Origin: Hyphomicrobiales bacterium
GTDB lineage: Bacteria; Pseudomonadota; Alphaproteobacteria; Rhizobiales; Rhizobiaceae
DNA: 64,000 nt
Direction of reading: 5' to 3'
Assembly: GCA_900467185.1 (NCBI GenBank)
Contig: UBPA01000015.1
Location: 29,999 to 93,998 of the forward strand
In this document: one piece after another, positions 33,817-43,283 of the stretch
How positions within the stretch are numbered: position 1 is the first letter of the stretch
How the letters are laid out: each line of letters starts with the position of its first letter
Translations under genes and position numbers: made by a program
The notes under the pieces: generated by a model
Databases searched by the model: none
Told to the model about the DNA's origin: nothing
The model's input: the letters and a program-made list of their open reading frames with translations, nothing else

Positions 33817-35187
33817 ATGACCAGACAACCCAAGATCACCTTCATCGGCGCGGGATCGACCACGTTCATGAAGAACATCATCGGCGACATCCTCCAGCGC
33901 CCGGCTCTTTCCGGTGCGAAGATCGCGCTGATGGACATCAACGCGGAACGGCTGGCCGAAAGCGAGGTCATCGTCCGCAAGCTGATCTCGTCGCTCGGCG
34001 CGAAGGCCACCATCGAGATGCATTCGAGCCAGAAGCGCGCGCTCGACGGTGCCAACTTCGTGGTCGTCGCCTTCCAGATCGGCGGCTACGAGCCCTGCAC
34101 GGTCACCGATTTCGAGGTACCGAAGAAATACGGCCTGCGTCAGACGATCGCCGACACGCTGGGCGTCGGCGGTATCATGCGGGGCTTACGCACCGTGCCG
34201 CATCTCTGGTCGATCTGCGAGGACATGATGCAGGTTTGCCCGGAGGCGATCCTGCTGCAATACGTCAACCCGATGGCCATCAACACCTGGGCGATCGCGG
34301 AGAAATATCCGAAGATCAAACAGGTCGGCCTCTGCCACTCCGTGCAGGGCACCGCGATGGAACTCGCAGAGGATCTCGATATCCCCTACGATGAGATCCG
34401 CTATACGTCGGCCGGCATCAACCATATGGCCTTCTATCTGAAATTCGAGCACCGCCAGCCCGACGGTTCCTACAAGGATCTCTACCCGGATCTCCTGCGT
34501 GGCTATCGCGAAGGCCGTGCGCCGAAGGCGACCTGGAACCCGCGCTGCCCGAACAAGGTGCGTTATGAAATGCTGACGCGTCTCGGCTACTTCGTCACCG
34601 AAAGCTCGGAGCACTTTGCCGAGTACACGCCCTACTTCATCAAGGAGGGCCGAGAGGACCTGATCGAAAAGTTCGGCATCCCGCTCGACGAGTACCCCAA
34701 GCGCTGCGTCGAGCAGATCGAACGCTGGAAAGGCCAGGCCGCAGCCTACATCTCCGCCGACAAGATCGAGGTAAAGAAATCCAAGGAATATGCGTCCTCG
34801 ATCGTCAATTCCGTCTGGACCGGCGAGCCTTCGGTCATCTACGGCAACCAGCGCAACAATGGCTGCATCACCTCGCTGCCCGACAACTGCGCCGCCGAAG
34901 TGCCCTGCCTGGTCGATGAAAACGGCATTCACCCGACCTTCGTCGGGGCCCTGCCGCCGCAGCTGACCGCCCTGATGCGTACCAACATCAATGTGCAGGA
35001 ACTCACCGTTCAGGCCCTGATGACGGAGAACCGCGAACATCTCTATCACGCCGCCATGATGGATCCGCACACGGCTGCCGAGCTCGATCTCGACCAGATC
35101 TGGTCTCTCGTGGACGATCTGCTGATCGCGCATGACACGTGGATTCCGCAGTGGGCGCGCATCGAAAAGAAGGTCCGCGCCGCCTGA
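33817..35187 (+). CDS. agaL2: GH4 alpha-galactosidase (MelA/AgaL2-like)
   Basis: A 456-residue family 4 enzyme, the usual MelA size. NAD-binding region ITFIGAGSTTFMKNIIGDIL (residues 6-25), TIADTLGVGGIMRGLRTVP, QYVNPMAINTWA, the Mn-binding GLCHSVQGTAMEL and SAGINHMAFYL all match alpha-galactosidases (EC 3.2.1.22). It releases galactose from melibiose or raffinose in the cytoplasm, using NAD+ and Mn2+. Last gene of the operon, 16 bases after agpD. It is a distant paralogue of the first gene, so the operon is bracketed by two GH4 enzymes. Confidence 0.9.
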   Translation: MTRQPKITFIGAGSTTFMKNIIGDILQRPALSGAKIALMDINAERLAESEVIVRKLISSLGAKATIEMHSSQKRALDGANFVVVAFQIGGYEPCTVTDFEVPKKYGLRQTIADTLGVGGIMRGLRTVPHLWSICEDMMQVCPEAILLQYVNPMAINTWAIAEKYPKIKQVGLCHSVQGTAMELAEDLDIPYDEIRYTSAGINHMAFYLKFEHRQPDGSYKDLYPDLLRGYREGRAPKATWNPRCPNKVRYEMLTRLGYFVTESSEHFAEYTPYFIKEGREDLIEKFGIPLDEYPKRCVEQIERWKGQAAAYISADKIEVKKSKEYASSIVNSVWTGEPSVIYGNQRNNGCITSLPDNCAAEVPCLVDENGIHPTFVGALPPQLTALMRTNINVQELTVQALMTENREHLYHAAMMDPHTAAELDLDQIWSLVDDLLIAHDTWIPQWARIEKKVRAA

Positions 35188-35249
35188 CCGGACAGAAATC
35201 GCGCGCGACCTCCCTCCCGGGTCGAGACGACATCGTCGCCGCCGCGCGG

Positions 35250-35282
35250 ACGGACCGGATGGCCTTCTGCCATTCGGTCCGT
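35250..35282 (+). terminator. Hairpin downstream of the agp operon
   Basis: ACGGACCG (35250-35257) pairs with CGGTCCGT (35275-35282), extended inside by ATGGC/GCCAT around CTTCT. There is no T-run, so it may be an mRNA-protecting or Rho-assisted end. Confidence 0.5.
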
Positions 35283-35326
35283 GAAGGAGAGAGAGGCCGC
35301 TGACAACCGCCTCCGTCCCAAAAGAA

Positions 35327-35361
35327 GAAGCGCCGGAACCTCGCAAAGGCTCCGGCGCTTC
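35327..35361. terminator. Terminator between convergent agp and lac operons
   Basis: GAAGCGCCGGA (35327-35337) pairs with TCCGGCGCTTC (35351-35361). The minus-strand tail TTCTTTTGGG makes it the end of the lac operon; it also lies after agaL2. Confidence 0.8.
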
Positions 35362-35382
35362 GACATTCGACGTTTCTAATCG

Positions 35383-36465
35383 TTATCGGATACGCTTGCC
35401 GTCTTCCGCAAACAGCAGCGCCCGCGTCGGGTCGAAGCCCGCCTTGAGCACATGGCCCGCCGACAGGCTGCGGCCGTTTCGGGTGGTGACGACGATGGTT
35501 TCGCCGGAGGTCGAGCGGCCATAGGCGAAAGTCTCGCCGCCCAGATGCTCGAACATGTCGATGGTGATCGACAGGCTGTCCTCGCCGGTATCGGTGAAAT
35601 GCTCCGGCCGGATACCGAGGCGGATCGGTGTGCCGGCAGACGGCAGCGGACCCTGCAAGGGCACGGCGATTTCCTTGTCGGCGAAGCCGTCGAGCGTGAC
35701 GAGAGCGGAAGTGCCGCTGGCGCCGATCACCCGGCCGGCAAAGACGTTCATGCGCGGCGAGCCGATGAACCCGGCGACGAAGAGGTTTGCGGGATCATCA
35801 TAGAGATCGAGCGGCGCGCCGACCTGCTCCACGATGCCGGCCCGCAGGACCACGATCTTGTCGGCAAGCGTCATCGCTTCGACCTGATCGTGGGTGACGT
35901 AGACGATGGTCGCGTTCAGCTCCTTGTGCAACCGGGCGATCTCGACCCGCATGTGGACGCGCAGTTCCGCATCGAGGTTCGACAGCGGCTCGTCGAAGAG
36001 GAAGACGTCCGGCTCGCGCACGATGGCGCGGCCGATGGCGACGCGTTGCCGCTGCCCGCCGGAGAGCGCCTTCGGCTTGCGGTCCATCAGCGGCCCCAGT
36101 TCGAGGATCTTTGCGGCCGCATCGACCCGGCGCGCGATTTCCGCCTTGTCCTGCCCGGCAAACCGCAGGGCGAAGCCCATGTTTTCGCGCACCGTCATAT
36201 GCGGATAGAGCGCGTAGGACTGGAACACCATGGCGATCCCACGCTTGGAGGGATCGACATCGTTCATCACGTGCCCGCCGATTTCCAGCGTGCCGGAGGT
36301 GATGTCCTCCAGCCCCGCGATCATGCGCAGCAGCGTGGACTTGCCGCAGCCGGACGGTCCGACGAAAACGACGAACTCGCCCGATTTGATGTCGAGATCG
36401 ACACCCTTGATGACGTCGAGCGCGCCGAAGGTCTTGCGGATGTCGGTGAGGGTGACGTCGGCCAT
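35383..36465 (-). CDS. lacK: Lactose ABC transporter ATP-binding protein (LacK)
   Basis: A 360-residue UgpC/MalK-type ATPase: Walker A GPSGCGKSTLLRMIAG, signature [15 protein letters not shown], Walker B FLFDEPLSNLDAEL, then a TOBE region after residue 235. Last gene of lacEFGZK as in Agrobacterium radiobacter and S. meliloti, 8 bases after the lacZ stop. The start at 36465 (MADVTLTDI) fits the family N-terminus; the longer frame to 36522 overlaps lacZ. It energises lactose import by LacEFG. Confidence 0.93.
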   Translation of the reverse strand: MADVTLTDIRKTFGALDVIKGVDLDIKSGEFVVFVGPSGCGKSTLLRMIAGLEDITSGTLEIGGHVMNDVDPSKRGIAMVFQSYALYPHMTVRENMGFALRFAGQDKAEIARRVDAAAKILELGPLMDRKPKALSGGQRQRVAIGRAIVREPDVFLFDEPLSNLDAELRVHMRVEIARLHKELNATIVYVTHDQVEAMTLADKIVVLRAGIVEQVGAPLDLYDDPANLFVAGFIGSPRMNVFAGRVIGASGTSALVTLDGFADKEIAVPLQGPLPSAGTPIRLGIRPEHFTDTGEDSLSITIDMFEHLGGETFAYGRSTSGETIVVTTRNGRSLSAGHVLKAGFDPTRALLFAEDGKRIR

Positions 36466-36473
36466 TCCGGCTC

Positions 36474-38720
36474 CTATGCGCTGACGGTGAAGGTGACGGT
36501 CTGGGCGGCGAACAGGCCGCACTCCGCCGATAGCGTGACGGTACCGGCAGCATCGCCCGCCTCCAGCCAGAAGCCCGTCACGCCGCCCTTGAAGCTTTGC
36601 AGCGACGGGCCGATGATGCGGCCGGGTCCGGCGACTGCAAAGCGGATCGGCTCCTCGAAGAAGGGCAGGATGTTGCCGCCTTGATCGAGCACGCGGACGA
36701 TGACGCGAACCGCATCCTTCTCGCCGGCGCGCAGCTGCGTGTCATCCGGCGCGATCTGCAGCGTCGTCGGCAACGGATCGGCCGGCAGCACCACGGTCTT
36801 GACCGCCTTGCCGCCGACATAGCCGGTGATCACGCCGTCGCGCCAGATTCGGCCCCAGGTGCCGAATTCGGACGGCGTGACGTTGCGCATGTCGAGAACG
36901 ACGGGCGGATGCGCGAGATGCGGATAGGTTTCCCGGTCCGGCTCGACGCGCTTGGGTTCGAAATCGCCGAACTTGATTTCCACATAGTCGCAGTTCGTCA
37001 GAATGATCAGCGGCAGGACGCCGCCGATATTGCGTTCGCCACGCGCCCAGTAGGTCACGGGCTGCAGCACGACGCCGCCTTCCGGTTCGCCCTGCGATGC
37101 ATAGGCATAGGCCGCGAGCTTCGGCTCGCGAAACGTGTCGAGCACGCCGTGATAGCAGACACGGTCGCCCGAGCCGAAATCCTTGTGGGTGTTGTAGTCG
37201 AACATGCACCAGCCGGTGGAACCGGAGATGTCGTCGCGGCCGGCGACCGCGTCGAGGATCAGCAGATGCCGCGTCACGTGCTCGGCCTGTCGCTGCTCCT
37301 GGTCGAAGCGCTTGGTCGGGTACATGTGGCCGTTATATTCCGTGATCATATAGGGGATCGGCCGGGTGATGCCCGTCGTCTCCACCCGGTCGCGCAGCAC
37401 CACGCGGCCGCGATTGTTGCCCGGCATCTCCTCCTGGCCGAGGATGAAGTCGTTCATGGTGTAGACGTCTTCCAGCAGTTCGGAATTGGTGATGAACCGC
37501 ACGCCGCCGGTCTGGCGCGTCGTGTCGAGTTCGCGCGCCAGACGGTTCGTCTCGGCGTAAAAATCGTGGTCGTCCTGGCTCTCGTTGATGCGCACGCCCC
37601 AGATGATGATGGACGGGTGGTTCCAGTCCCGCTCGATCATGCGGCGCACGTTCTCGACCGATTCCGCCTTCCAGGCTTCGCCGCCGATATGCTGCCAGCC
37701 CGGAATTTCCTCGAACACGAGAAGGCCGATAGCGTCGCAGCGCTCGATGAAGCTTTTCGCCTGCGGATAGTGCGAGGTGCGCACGATGTTGCAGCGCAGG
37801 TCGAATTTCAGGATATCCGCATCCTTCTCCTGCGCGCGCCGGCCCATGGCATAGCCGGAATAGGGCCAGGCCTGATGCCGGTTGAGCCCACGCAGCTTGA
37901 GCGGCTTGCCGTTGAGCAGGAAGCCGTCCGGGGTGAATTCGGCAGTGCGGAAGCCGAACCTGCTCGACAGGGCATCAGTGCCGGATGCGGTCTCCAGCTC
38001 CGCCGTCAGCGTGTAGAGCACGGGATTGTCGATATCCCAGAGGAGGAGACCTGTGAGGCCGTCGATGGTCAGCGTCGTGCTGTCACCCGCGACGTCCGCC
38101 GTGCCTTTGCCGACCAAGGTGCCCGCCTTGTCGGCGATCGAGACGTGGATCGTGCCTGCCGTCGGCAGGCTCTGCGGGTTGGCGAGATCAACGCGCACCG
38201 AAACCTTGCTTGCCGACAGCGCCTCGGGCGTTTCGATCTTCATATTGCGGATCGAGACTGGACTTGCGACCTTCAGCCAGACATCGCGATAGATGCCGGC
38301 ATAGCAGAGATAATCGATCATGCCGCCGAAAGGCGGGATCTCGGGGTTCTCGGACCCGTCAATCTTGACGGTGACGATATTGTCGCCCGGCTTCAGTCCG
38401 GCGGTCAGCCGCGCCTCGAAGGGCGTGTATCCGTCGCGGTGGAAGGCGATCTTCTCGCCGTTGAGATAGACCTCGCTGTCGGCCATGGCGCCGTCGAAAA
38501 CGAGCGAGACCTCACGGCCTTCGAAGCCGGCCTCCCAGGTGATGACCTTCTGGTAGGTAAAGGCCTTCTGGTAGCTGGTTTCGTCGAAGTAATTGTAAGG
38601 CAGCTCCACGGCGGTGTGCGGCAGGCGCACGGTTTCCCCGCTCAGCGGCTCGCCGGCCTTGGCCGCGTCAAAGCCTTCGCTGAAGGTCCAGTTGCCGTTG
38701 AAGCTTTCATACTTACGCAT
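36474..38720 (-). CDS. lacZ: Beta-galactosidase, glycoside hydrolase family 2
   Basis: A 748-residue GH2 enzyme with N-terminal jelly-roll, immunoglobulin-like and TIM-barrel domains plus a C-terminal beta region. The acid/base glutamate is Glu380 in IIIWGVRINES and the nucleophile Glu461 in YMITEYNGHMYP. It hydrolyses lactose to glucose and galactose in the cytoplasm. It is shorter than E. coli LacZ (about 1020 residues) and of the rhizobial type. An in-frame ATG lies 9 bases upstream (38729), but AGGA is placed correctly for 38720. It sits between the permease lacG and ATPase lacK, the characteristic order of the Agrobacterium lac operon. Confidence 0.93.
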   Translation of the reverse strand: MRKYESFNGNWTFSEGFDAAKAGEPLSGETVRLPHTAVELPYNYFDETSYQKAFTYQKVITWEAGFEGREVSLVFDGAMADSEVYLNGEKIAFHRDGYTPFEARLTAGLKPGDNIVTVKIDGSENPEIPPFGGMIDYLCYAGIYRDVWLKVASPVSIRNMKIETPEALSASKVSVRVDLANPQSLPTAGTIHVSIADKAGTLVGKGTADVAGDSTTLTIDGLTGLLLWDIDNPVLYTLTAELETASGTDALSSRFGFRTAEFTPDGFLLNGKPLKLRGLNRHQAWPYSGYAMGRRAQEKDADILKFDLRCNIVRTSHYPQAKSFIERCDAIGLLVFEEIPGWQHIGGEAWKAESVENVRRMIERDWNHPSIIIWGVRINESQDDHDFYAETNRLARELDTTRQTGGVRFITNSELLEDVYTMNDFILGQEEMPGNNRGRVVLRDRVETTGITRPIPYMITEYNGHMYPTKRFDQEQRQAEHVTRHLLILDAVAGRDDISGSTGWCMFDYNTHKDFGSGDRVCYHGVLDTFREPKLAAYAYASQGEPEGGVVLQPVTYWARGERNIGGVLPLIILTNCDYVEIKFGDFEPKRVEPDRETYPHLAHPPVVLDMRNVTPSEFGTWGRIWRDGVITGYVGGKAVKTVVLPADPLPTTLQIAPDDTQLRAGEKDAVRVIVRVLDQGGNILPFFEEPIRFAVAGPGRIIGPSLQSFKGGVTGFWLEAGDAAGTVTLSAECGLFAAQTVTFTVSA

Positions 38721-38730
38721 TGTCGACATC

Positions 38731-39582
38731 CTATTTCACAGAACCGAGCATGCCGGCCACGAACTGGCGCTGCATGACGAAGAAGACGAGAAGGGTTGGA
38801 AGCGTGGCGAGGATCGTGCCGATCATGACCACGCCGAAATCGGGATAGTAAGCCGAGGCCAGCGAGGAGACGACGAGGGTGATCGTCTTGGTATCGTTCG
38901 ACTGGAGAACGATCAGCGGCCAGAGATAGTTGTTCCAGTTCATCATGAAGACGATGACGAAGGCGGCGGCATAGGTGGAGCGCATCACGGGAACGTAGAT
39001 GTAGAGGAAGATCTGCCACTCCTTCAGACCGTCTACCTTGGCGGCGTCGCGAAGTTCTGTCGGAAAGGCCTTCGTCGCCTGCCGGAAGTAGAAGATGATG
39101 AAGGCGGACGCGACCGTTGGCAGCAGGATGGCGATGTGCGTGTTGATCAGCCCCGCTTTGCCCATCATCATGAACAGCGGGATCATGAGCGCCGCGAACG
39201 GCACCATCAGCGTCAGCAGCACCAGCGAATAGATGCGGTCGCGCATCCTGGAGCGGAACATCTCGAAGCCGTAGCCGGCAAGCGACGACACGGCGATGGT
39301 CAGCAGCGTGGCGAGGATCGCCACCTTGGCCGAATTCCAGAACACCAGGGGGACATCGACCTGCGCAAAGAAGTTCGCGACATTGGTGGAGAAGGCGCTG
39401 CCGAACGTCGCCTTGCCCTTGATGATGTCAATCGACGTATTGGTCGAGGAGATCATCATCCAGATGAAGGGAAAGACCGAAACGAAGGCGGCGACCGAGA
39501 GGGCGACGTAGGTCGCGGCGCGCGGCAGGACACGGCCTGCCCGGGAGGCCGGAACGGCCGGATTGGCGGAGACGGCGGTCAT
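38731..39582 (-). CDS. lacG: Lactose ABC transporter permease (MalG type, LacG)
   Basis: A 283-residue inner-membrane permease with about six helices and an EAA loop in ELRDAAKVDGLKEWQIFLYI. It ends with the usual FVMQRQFVAGMLGSVK tail. The start at 39582 overlaps the stop of lacF by 4 nt; a longer frame reaching 39960 is a lacF shadow. Confidence 0.93.
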   Translation of the reverse strand: MTAVSANPAVPASRAGRVLPRAATYVALSVAAFVSVFPFIWMMISSTNTSIDIIKGKATFGSAFSTNVANFFAQVDVPLVFWNSAKVAILATLLTIAVSSLAGYGFEMFRSRMRDRIYSLVLLTLMVPFAALMIPLFMMMGKAGLINTHIAILLPTVASAFIIFYFRQATKAFPTELRDAAKVDGLKEWQIFLYIYVPVMRSTYAAAFVIVFMMNWNNYLWPLIVLQSNDTKTITLVVSSLASAYYPDFGVVMIGTILATLPTLLVFFVMQRQFVAGMLGSVK

Positions 39583-40490
39583 GAACGCTCCCTTGCGACA
39601 TAGAATTGCAGAAAGGACAGCACCGCCACCATGACGACGATTACGTAGGAGATCGTGGCGGCATAGCCGAAGCTCGGCATGTAGCGGAAGGTGAGATTGT
39701 AGATGTAGAGCGACAGCGTGATGGTCGCATCCGCCGGCCCGCCCTTGCCTTCCGTGAGGTTGTAGACCTCGTCGAACAGCTGGAAGGTGCCGATTGTGGA
39801 GATGATGGTGGTGAACAGGATGACCGGCTTCAGCATGGGAATGGTCAGGTGCACGAACCGTGCCCAGGCAGGCACGCCGTCGATCCGCGCCGCCTCGTAG
39901 ATTGAGCGGTCGATGTTCTGCAGGGCGGCGAGGTAGAAGATCATGTTGTAGCCGGTCCACCGCCAGGTGATCGCGAGAATGACGAGGACTTTGGCCCAGA
40001 AGGGCTCGGTCAGCCAGCCGATCGGCGATCCGATGATGCCGACCGCCAGCAGCGCCTGATTGATGATGCCGTCGATCGAGAACATGCTCTTGAAGAGGAT
40101 CGAATAGGCGACCAGCGAGGCGACGCAGGGCAGGAAGATCGCGGTGCGGAAGACGCCGGCGAACTTCAGGCGGTCCGTGTTGAGCAGCGAGGCCAGCATC
40201 AGCGCCAGCACGATCATGATCGGCACCTGCACGACGAAGAAGATCGTCGTGTTGGTCAGCGCCTTCAGAAACACGGGATCGCCGCTCAGCCGCGTGATGT
40301 TTCCGAAGCCCGCGAACTTCATCATCATGCCCCTGCCGGAGAAGAAGGAGAGGTAGAGCGAACGAAAGATCGGATAGATGAGAAACAGGCCGATCAGCCC
40401 GATCGCGGGCGCGATGAACAGCCAGCCGTTAACGTCGTAATAGCGCTTGAGCCCGCGCGTTCGCGCGCCGCCTGTTTTCGCGTGAGCCAT
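39579..40490 (-). CDS. lacF: Lactose ABC transporter permease (MalF type, LacF)
   Basis: A 303-residue permease with about six helices (GWLFIAPAIGLIGLFLIYPIF first) and EAA loop IYEAARIDGVPAWARFVHLTI. It forms the lactose channel with LacG. A 124-bp gap with several short palindromes, including GTGCTCGAGCAC at 40522-40533, separates it from lacE. Confidence 0.93.
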   Translation of the reverse strand: MAHAKTGGARTRGLKRYYDVNGWLFIAPAIGLIGLFLIYPIFRSLYLSFFSGRGMMMKFAGFGNITRLSGDPVFLKALTNTTIFFVVQVPIMIVLALMLASLLNTDRLKFAGVFRTAIFLPCVASLVAYSILFKSMFSIDGIINQALLAVGIIGSPIGWLTEPFWAKVLVILAITWRWTGYNMIFYLAALQNIDRSIYEAARIDGVPAWARFVHLTIPMLKPVILFTTIISTIGTFQLFDEVYNLTEGKGGPADATITLSLYIYNLTFRYMPSFGYAATISYVIVVMVAVLSFLQFYVARERS

Positions 40491-40614
40491 GGTTTCGACC
40501 GGGACCTGTTGGATGGAAAGTGTGCTCGAGCACCCGACCCATGGGGCAAGGGCGAGAAGCCGGTGCCGCGCCGGGAAGGAGGCGCGACACCGCTGTGCGG
40601 TCGGGAGGAACCGC

Positions 40615-41883
40615 TTACTGGATCTGGCCTTCGGCCTGCGACTGGATTTCCTTCAGCACCGTGGCAATGTCGGCGCCCTGGGCGAGCGACGGCAGATGCG
40701 CCGTCACGGCGGTGTCGACCTCGTTGGTGAAGACGCCGTAATTGACCGGCGGCACCTTGGAGAGCCAGTCCGAGAAATTCTGCCACACCTTCTCGCCGCC
40801 GAAGAACGGATCGGCCAGCATGTAGGCATCGCCCGTGCGGGCCGCCATCAAGGAGCCCACGGCGCCGCGCGTCGTCAGAATGTCCTGATAGAACGAGACA
40901 TCCTTGGCATAGACTTCGTTCAGGAAGTCGATGGCTTCCTTCTTCTCGGGCGAGCTTTCGACCACGTACCAGCTGGAGCCGCCAAGGTTGGAGGCATGTG
41001 TCGCGCCCTCGATGCCAAGGCTTGGCAGCGGCGCAACGCCCCATTTGCCGGACTGGTCGGCCTGGGCCTTCACCGTTCCGGTGATCCAGACGCCGGTGGT
41101 CACCGTCGCGACATCGCCGGAGGTGAAGGTGCCGACCCAGTCCGTCCAGCCGGCGGCCGGCTTGTGAATGTTGGCCTTCAGGATCTTCTGCTGCGTCTCC
41201 AGCGCCGCCTTCAACTCCGTGTTATGCTCGATGCTGAGATTGCCTTCGGCATCGAAGTACCACTGCCCGGCCGACTGCATGAGGATGCGGGTAAAGCCGG
41301 CATCGGTGATGTCGAGACCGAGCATCTTCTTGCCGGTCTTCTCCTCGACCGCCTTGCCGATCTCGATGAAGCGATCCCAGGTGATATCCTGCATGTCGGC
41401 AGGCTTGAAGCCGGCCTGCTCCAGGTAGTCCTTGCGGTAGTAGAGGCCCGTCACGCCGCTGTCGAACGGCATGCCGTAGACCTGATCGTCCACCGTCATC
41501 AGCTTGACCTTGTAAGGCGCAAAGCCTGAATAATCGACCGTATCGGACATCGGCGCGAAGGCACCGGGGAAGGACTGCAGGTATTTCTGCGCACCGTAAT
41601 CCTCGATGAGGACGATATCGGGAAGCGCATCCGTCGTGCCGGAGGTCAGGGCCGTCTGCAGCTTCTGTTCGACGTCGGCCTTGGCGAAGTCAACGATGTT
41701 GAATGTGGTTTCCGGGTGCTTGGCGGTATAGCGCGCACCGGCTTCCTTCATGATCGCGACGTTGAAATTGGGGTCCCAGCACCAGACGGTGATCTCGCCG
41801 GCAAAGGCTGCGGTGGTGGCGAAGACGCTCGTGCCCGCCAGAGCGATGGCCGCGAAGGTCTTGGAAATACACTGAAAATGCAT
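40615..41883 (-). CDS. lacE: Lactose-binding periplasmic protein (LacE)
   Basis: A 422-residue family 1 binding protein with signal peptide ending near AFA (about residue 28). The mature protein starts GEITVWCWDPNFNVAIMKEA and has the usual two-lobed fold. First gene of the structural lac operon, with GGGAGGAAG upstream of the start. A near-perfect LacR operator lies 94-105 bases upstream of its start. Assignment to lactose rests on the lacEFGZK order and the lacZ gene. Confidence 0.92.
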   Translation of the reverse strand: MHFQCISKTFAAIALAGTSVFATTAAFAGEITVWCWDPNFNVAIMKEAGARYTAKHPETTFNIVDFAKADVEQKLQTALTSGTTDALPDIVLIEDYGAQKYLQSFPGAFAPMSDTVDYSGFAPYKVKLMTVDDQVYGMPFDSGVTGLYYRKDYLEQAGFKPADMQDITWDRFIEIGKAVEEKTGKKMLGLDITDAGFTRILMQSAGQWYFDAEGNLSIEHNTELKAALETQQKILKANIHKPAAGWTDWVGTFTSGDVATVTTGVWITGTVKAQADQSGKWGVAPLPSLGIEGATHASNLGGSSWYVVESSPEKKEAIDFLNEVYAKDVSFYQDILTTRGAVGSLMAARTGDAYMLADPFFGGEKVWQNFSDWLSKVPPVNYGVFTNEVDTAVTAHLPSLAQGADIATVLKEIQSQAEGQIQ

Positions 41884-41976
41884 GGTCTTCCTCCCTGAAG
41901 TCCCGATAATGAGACAGCTCCACCTGTCTTGGGAGGGAGTATTTCCTAAACTTTGCCGAAGGGCAACAGAAATTTA

Positions 41977-41988
41977 GTAAATATTTAT
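41977..41988. promoter_or_regulatory. LacR operator candidate before lacE
   Basis: GTAAATATTTAT differs by one base from the perfect palindrome at 43188-43199. It overlaps the last codons and stop codon of lacR, so the lacE promoter control site is partly inside the repressor gene. Confidence 0.7.
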
Positions 41989-43115
41989 CGCGCTGCGAAA
42001 ATGTCGTGCTGCACCTGCGATCCCACGCTGCCGGGATTGCGGCAGCTGCCGCGCCAGATCGTCTCGGTGGGGATCGTCACCATCTTGGCATAGCTCCGAC
42101 CACTTAGCCGCTCGAGCAGCAGGTTCACCGCCGTCTCACCGATATGCTCCCCGTGGATCTTCACGGTCGAGAGCGGCGGCGTCAGGAATTGCGCCACGGG
42201 GATATCGTTGAACGAGACGAGGGCCACGTCGTCGGGAATGGACAGGCCCGCCTCCCGCGCGGCGCGATAGGTGCCGATCGCCATATTGTCGTTCGCGGTC
42301 AGGATGATATCCGGTAGCGGACGCCGCGACAGGAGCTGACGGGCGAGCTCGTAGCCGGTTTCGAGCCGCAGGTTCTGCCCGGAATCGCAGCTTTCGCCGA
42401 GCACCAGAAGCTCTGCGTCGAAAGTGCCGCGCGCCGTCTGCCAGTCGATGTAGGCCTTGCAGCGCCGCTCGCCAAAGCGTTGGGTTTCCCCGTTCAGATG
42501 CTCGTAGCTGCCGATGAAGGCGATCCGGTCGTAGTCGAGATCCTGCAGCGTATCCAATATCTTGTGCGTCGCCGCGACGAGATCGCTATGAACGCAGTCG
42601 AACCGGTCGGACGACGGCACGAAATCGGCAAAGACGATGTGGCGACAATGTTCGTCGAGCCAGGCGATCTCGTTGTCGGAATGCTTGCCGATGACGATGA
42701 CACCGGCAACCTCCGCCAGAAGCGCAGCGTCCGGCAGGGTGTCGGAGTGGAACACCTTGACGATATCGGTACGCAACTCGCGACACCGATTCTCGATGCC
42801 GAGACGAACGCCGACGTAATAAGGATCGGCCACCTCGTCGGACGGCTCCAGAAAATGGACGATGGCGAGCCTCTGAAGGGGGCTCGGACCAGCGCCGCTG
42901 TGATGACCGGCTCCGTTCTGCGCGGCCTCCTGCTGCAAGGCTTCGCTCTGGCGGGCGCGGTTGCGGGGCGTGGCATAGTTCAGCGCTTCCGCCGTTTCGA
43001 TGATCGCCTGCCGCTTGGCTGCGGAAATCGAGAGAGCGGGATCGTAGTTGAGGACGCGGGAAACCGTCGCGGACGACACGCCGACAGCTTTCGCAATTTC
43101 CTTGATGGTGACCAT
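41985..43115 (-). CDS. lacR: LacI-family repressor of the lac operon (LacR)
   Basis: A 376-residue LacI/GalR regulator. The helix-turn-helix and hinge are MVTIKEIAKAVGVSSATVSRVLN (residues 1-23, split from the following YDPALSISAAKRQAI). The C-terminal sugar-binding domain has the VALVSFNDIPVAQFLTPPLS signature. A low-complexity linker (about residues 50-80) is longer than usual. In S. meliloti and Agrobacterium lac a LacI-type repressor precedes lacE on the same strand, as here. Binding of galactosides should release it from the GTAAATATTTAC sites. Confidence 0.9.
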   Translation of the reverse strand: MVTIKEIAKAVGVSSATVSRVLNYDPALSISAAKRQAIIETAEALNYATPRNRARQSEALQQEAAQNGAGHHSGAGPSPLQRLAIVHFLEPSDEVADPYYVGVRLGIENRCRELRTDIVKVFHSDTLPDAALLAEVAGVIVIGKHSDNEIAWLDEHCRHIVFADFVPSSDRFDCVHSDLVAATHKILDTLQDLDYDRIAFIGSYEHLNGETQRFGERRCKAYIDWQTARGTFDAELLVLGESCDSGQNLRLETGYELARQLLSRRPLPDIILTANDNMAIGTYRAAREAGLSIPDDVALVSFNDIPVAQFLTPPLSTVKIHGEHIGETAVNLLLERLSGRSYAKMVTIPTETIWRGSCRNPGSVGSQVQHDIFAAR

Positions 43116-43187
43116 GTGATGCTGAAGCTCGATGCGGAACGCCGGTGATAGGACGGCGCAATTTGCCTCATTGCCGACCGGCTGTCA

Positions 43188-43199
43188 GTAAATATTTAC
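43188..43199. promoter_or_regulatory. LacR operator candidate before lacR
   Basis: GTAAATATTTAC is a perfect 12-bp palindrome 73 bases upstream of the lacR start; a related half-site GATATTTTTAC lies at 43220-43230. It suggests self-regulation of lacR. Confidence 0.7.
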
Positions 43200-43283
43200 C
43201 TGTCTTGCGGGCTGGATAGGATATTTTTACCGGATGCCACTTCGCCGTTCCATTCCGTCGCGACGTCTGCGCATCGCACCACC

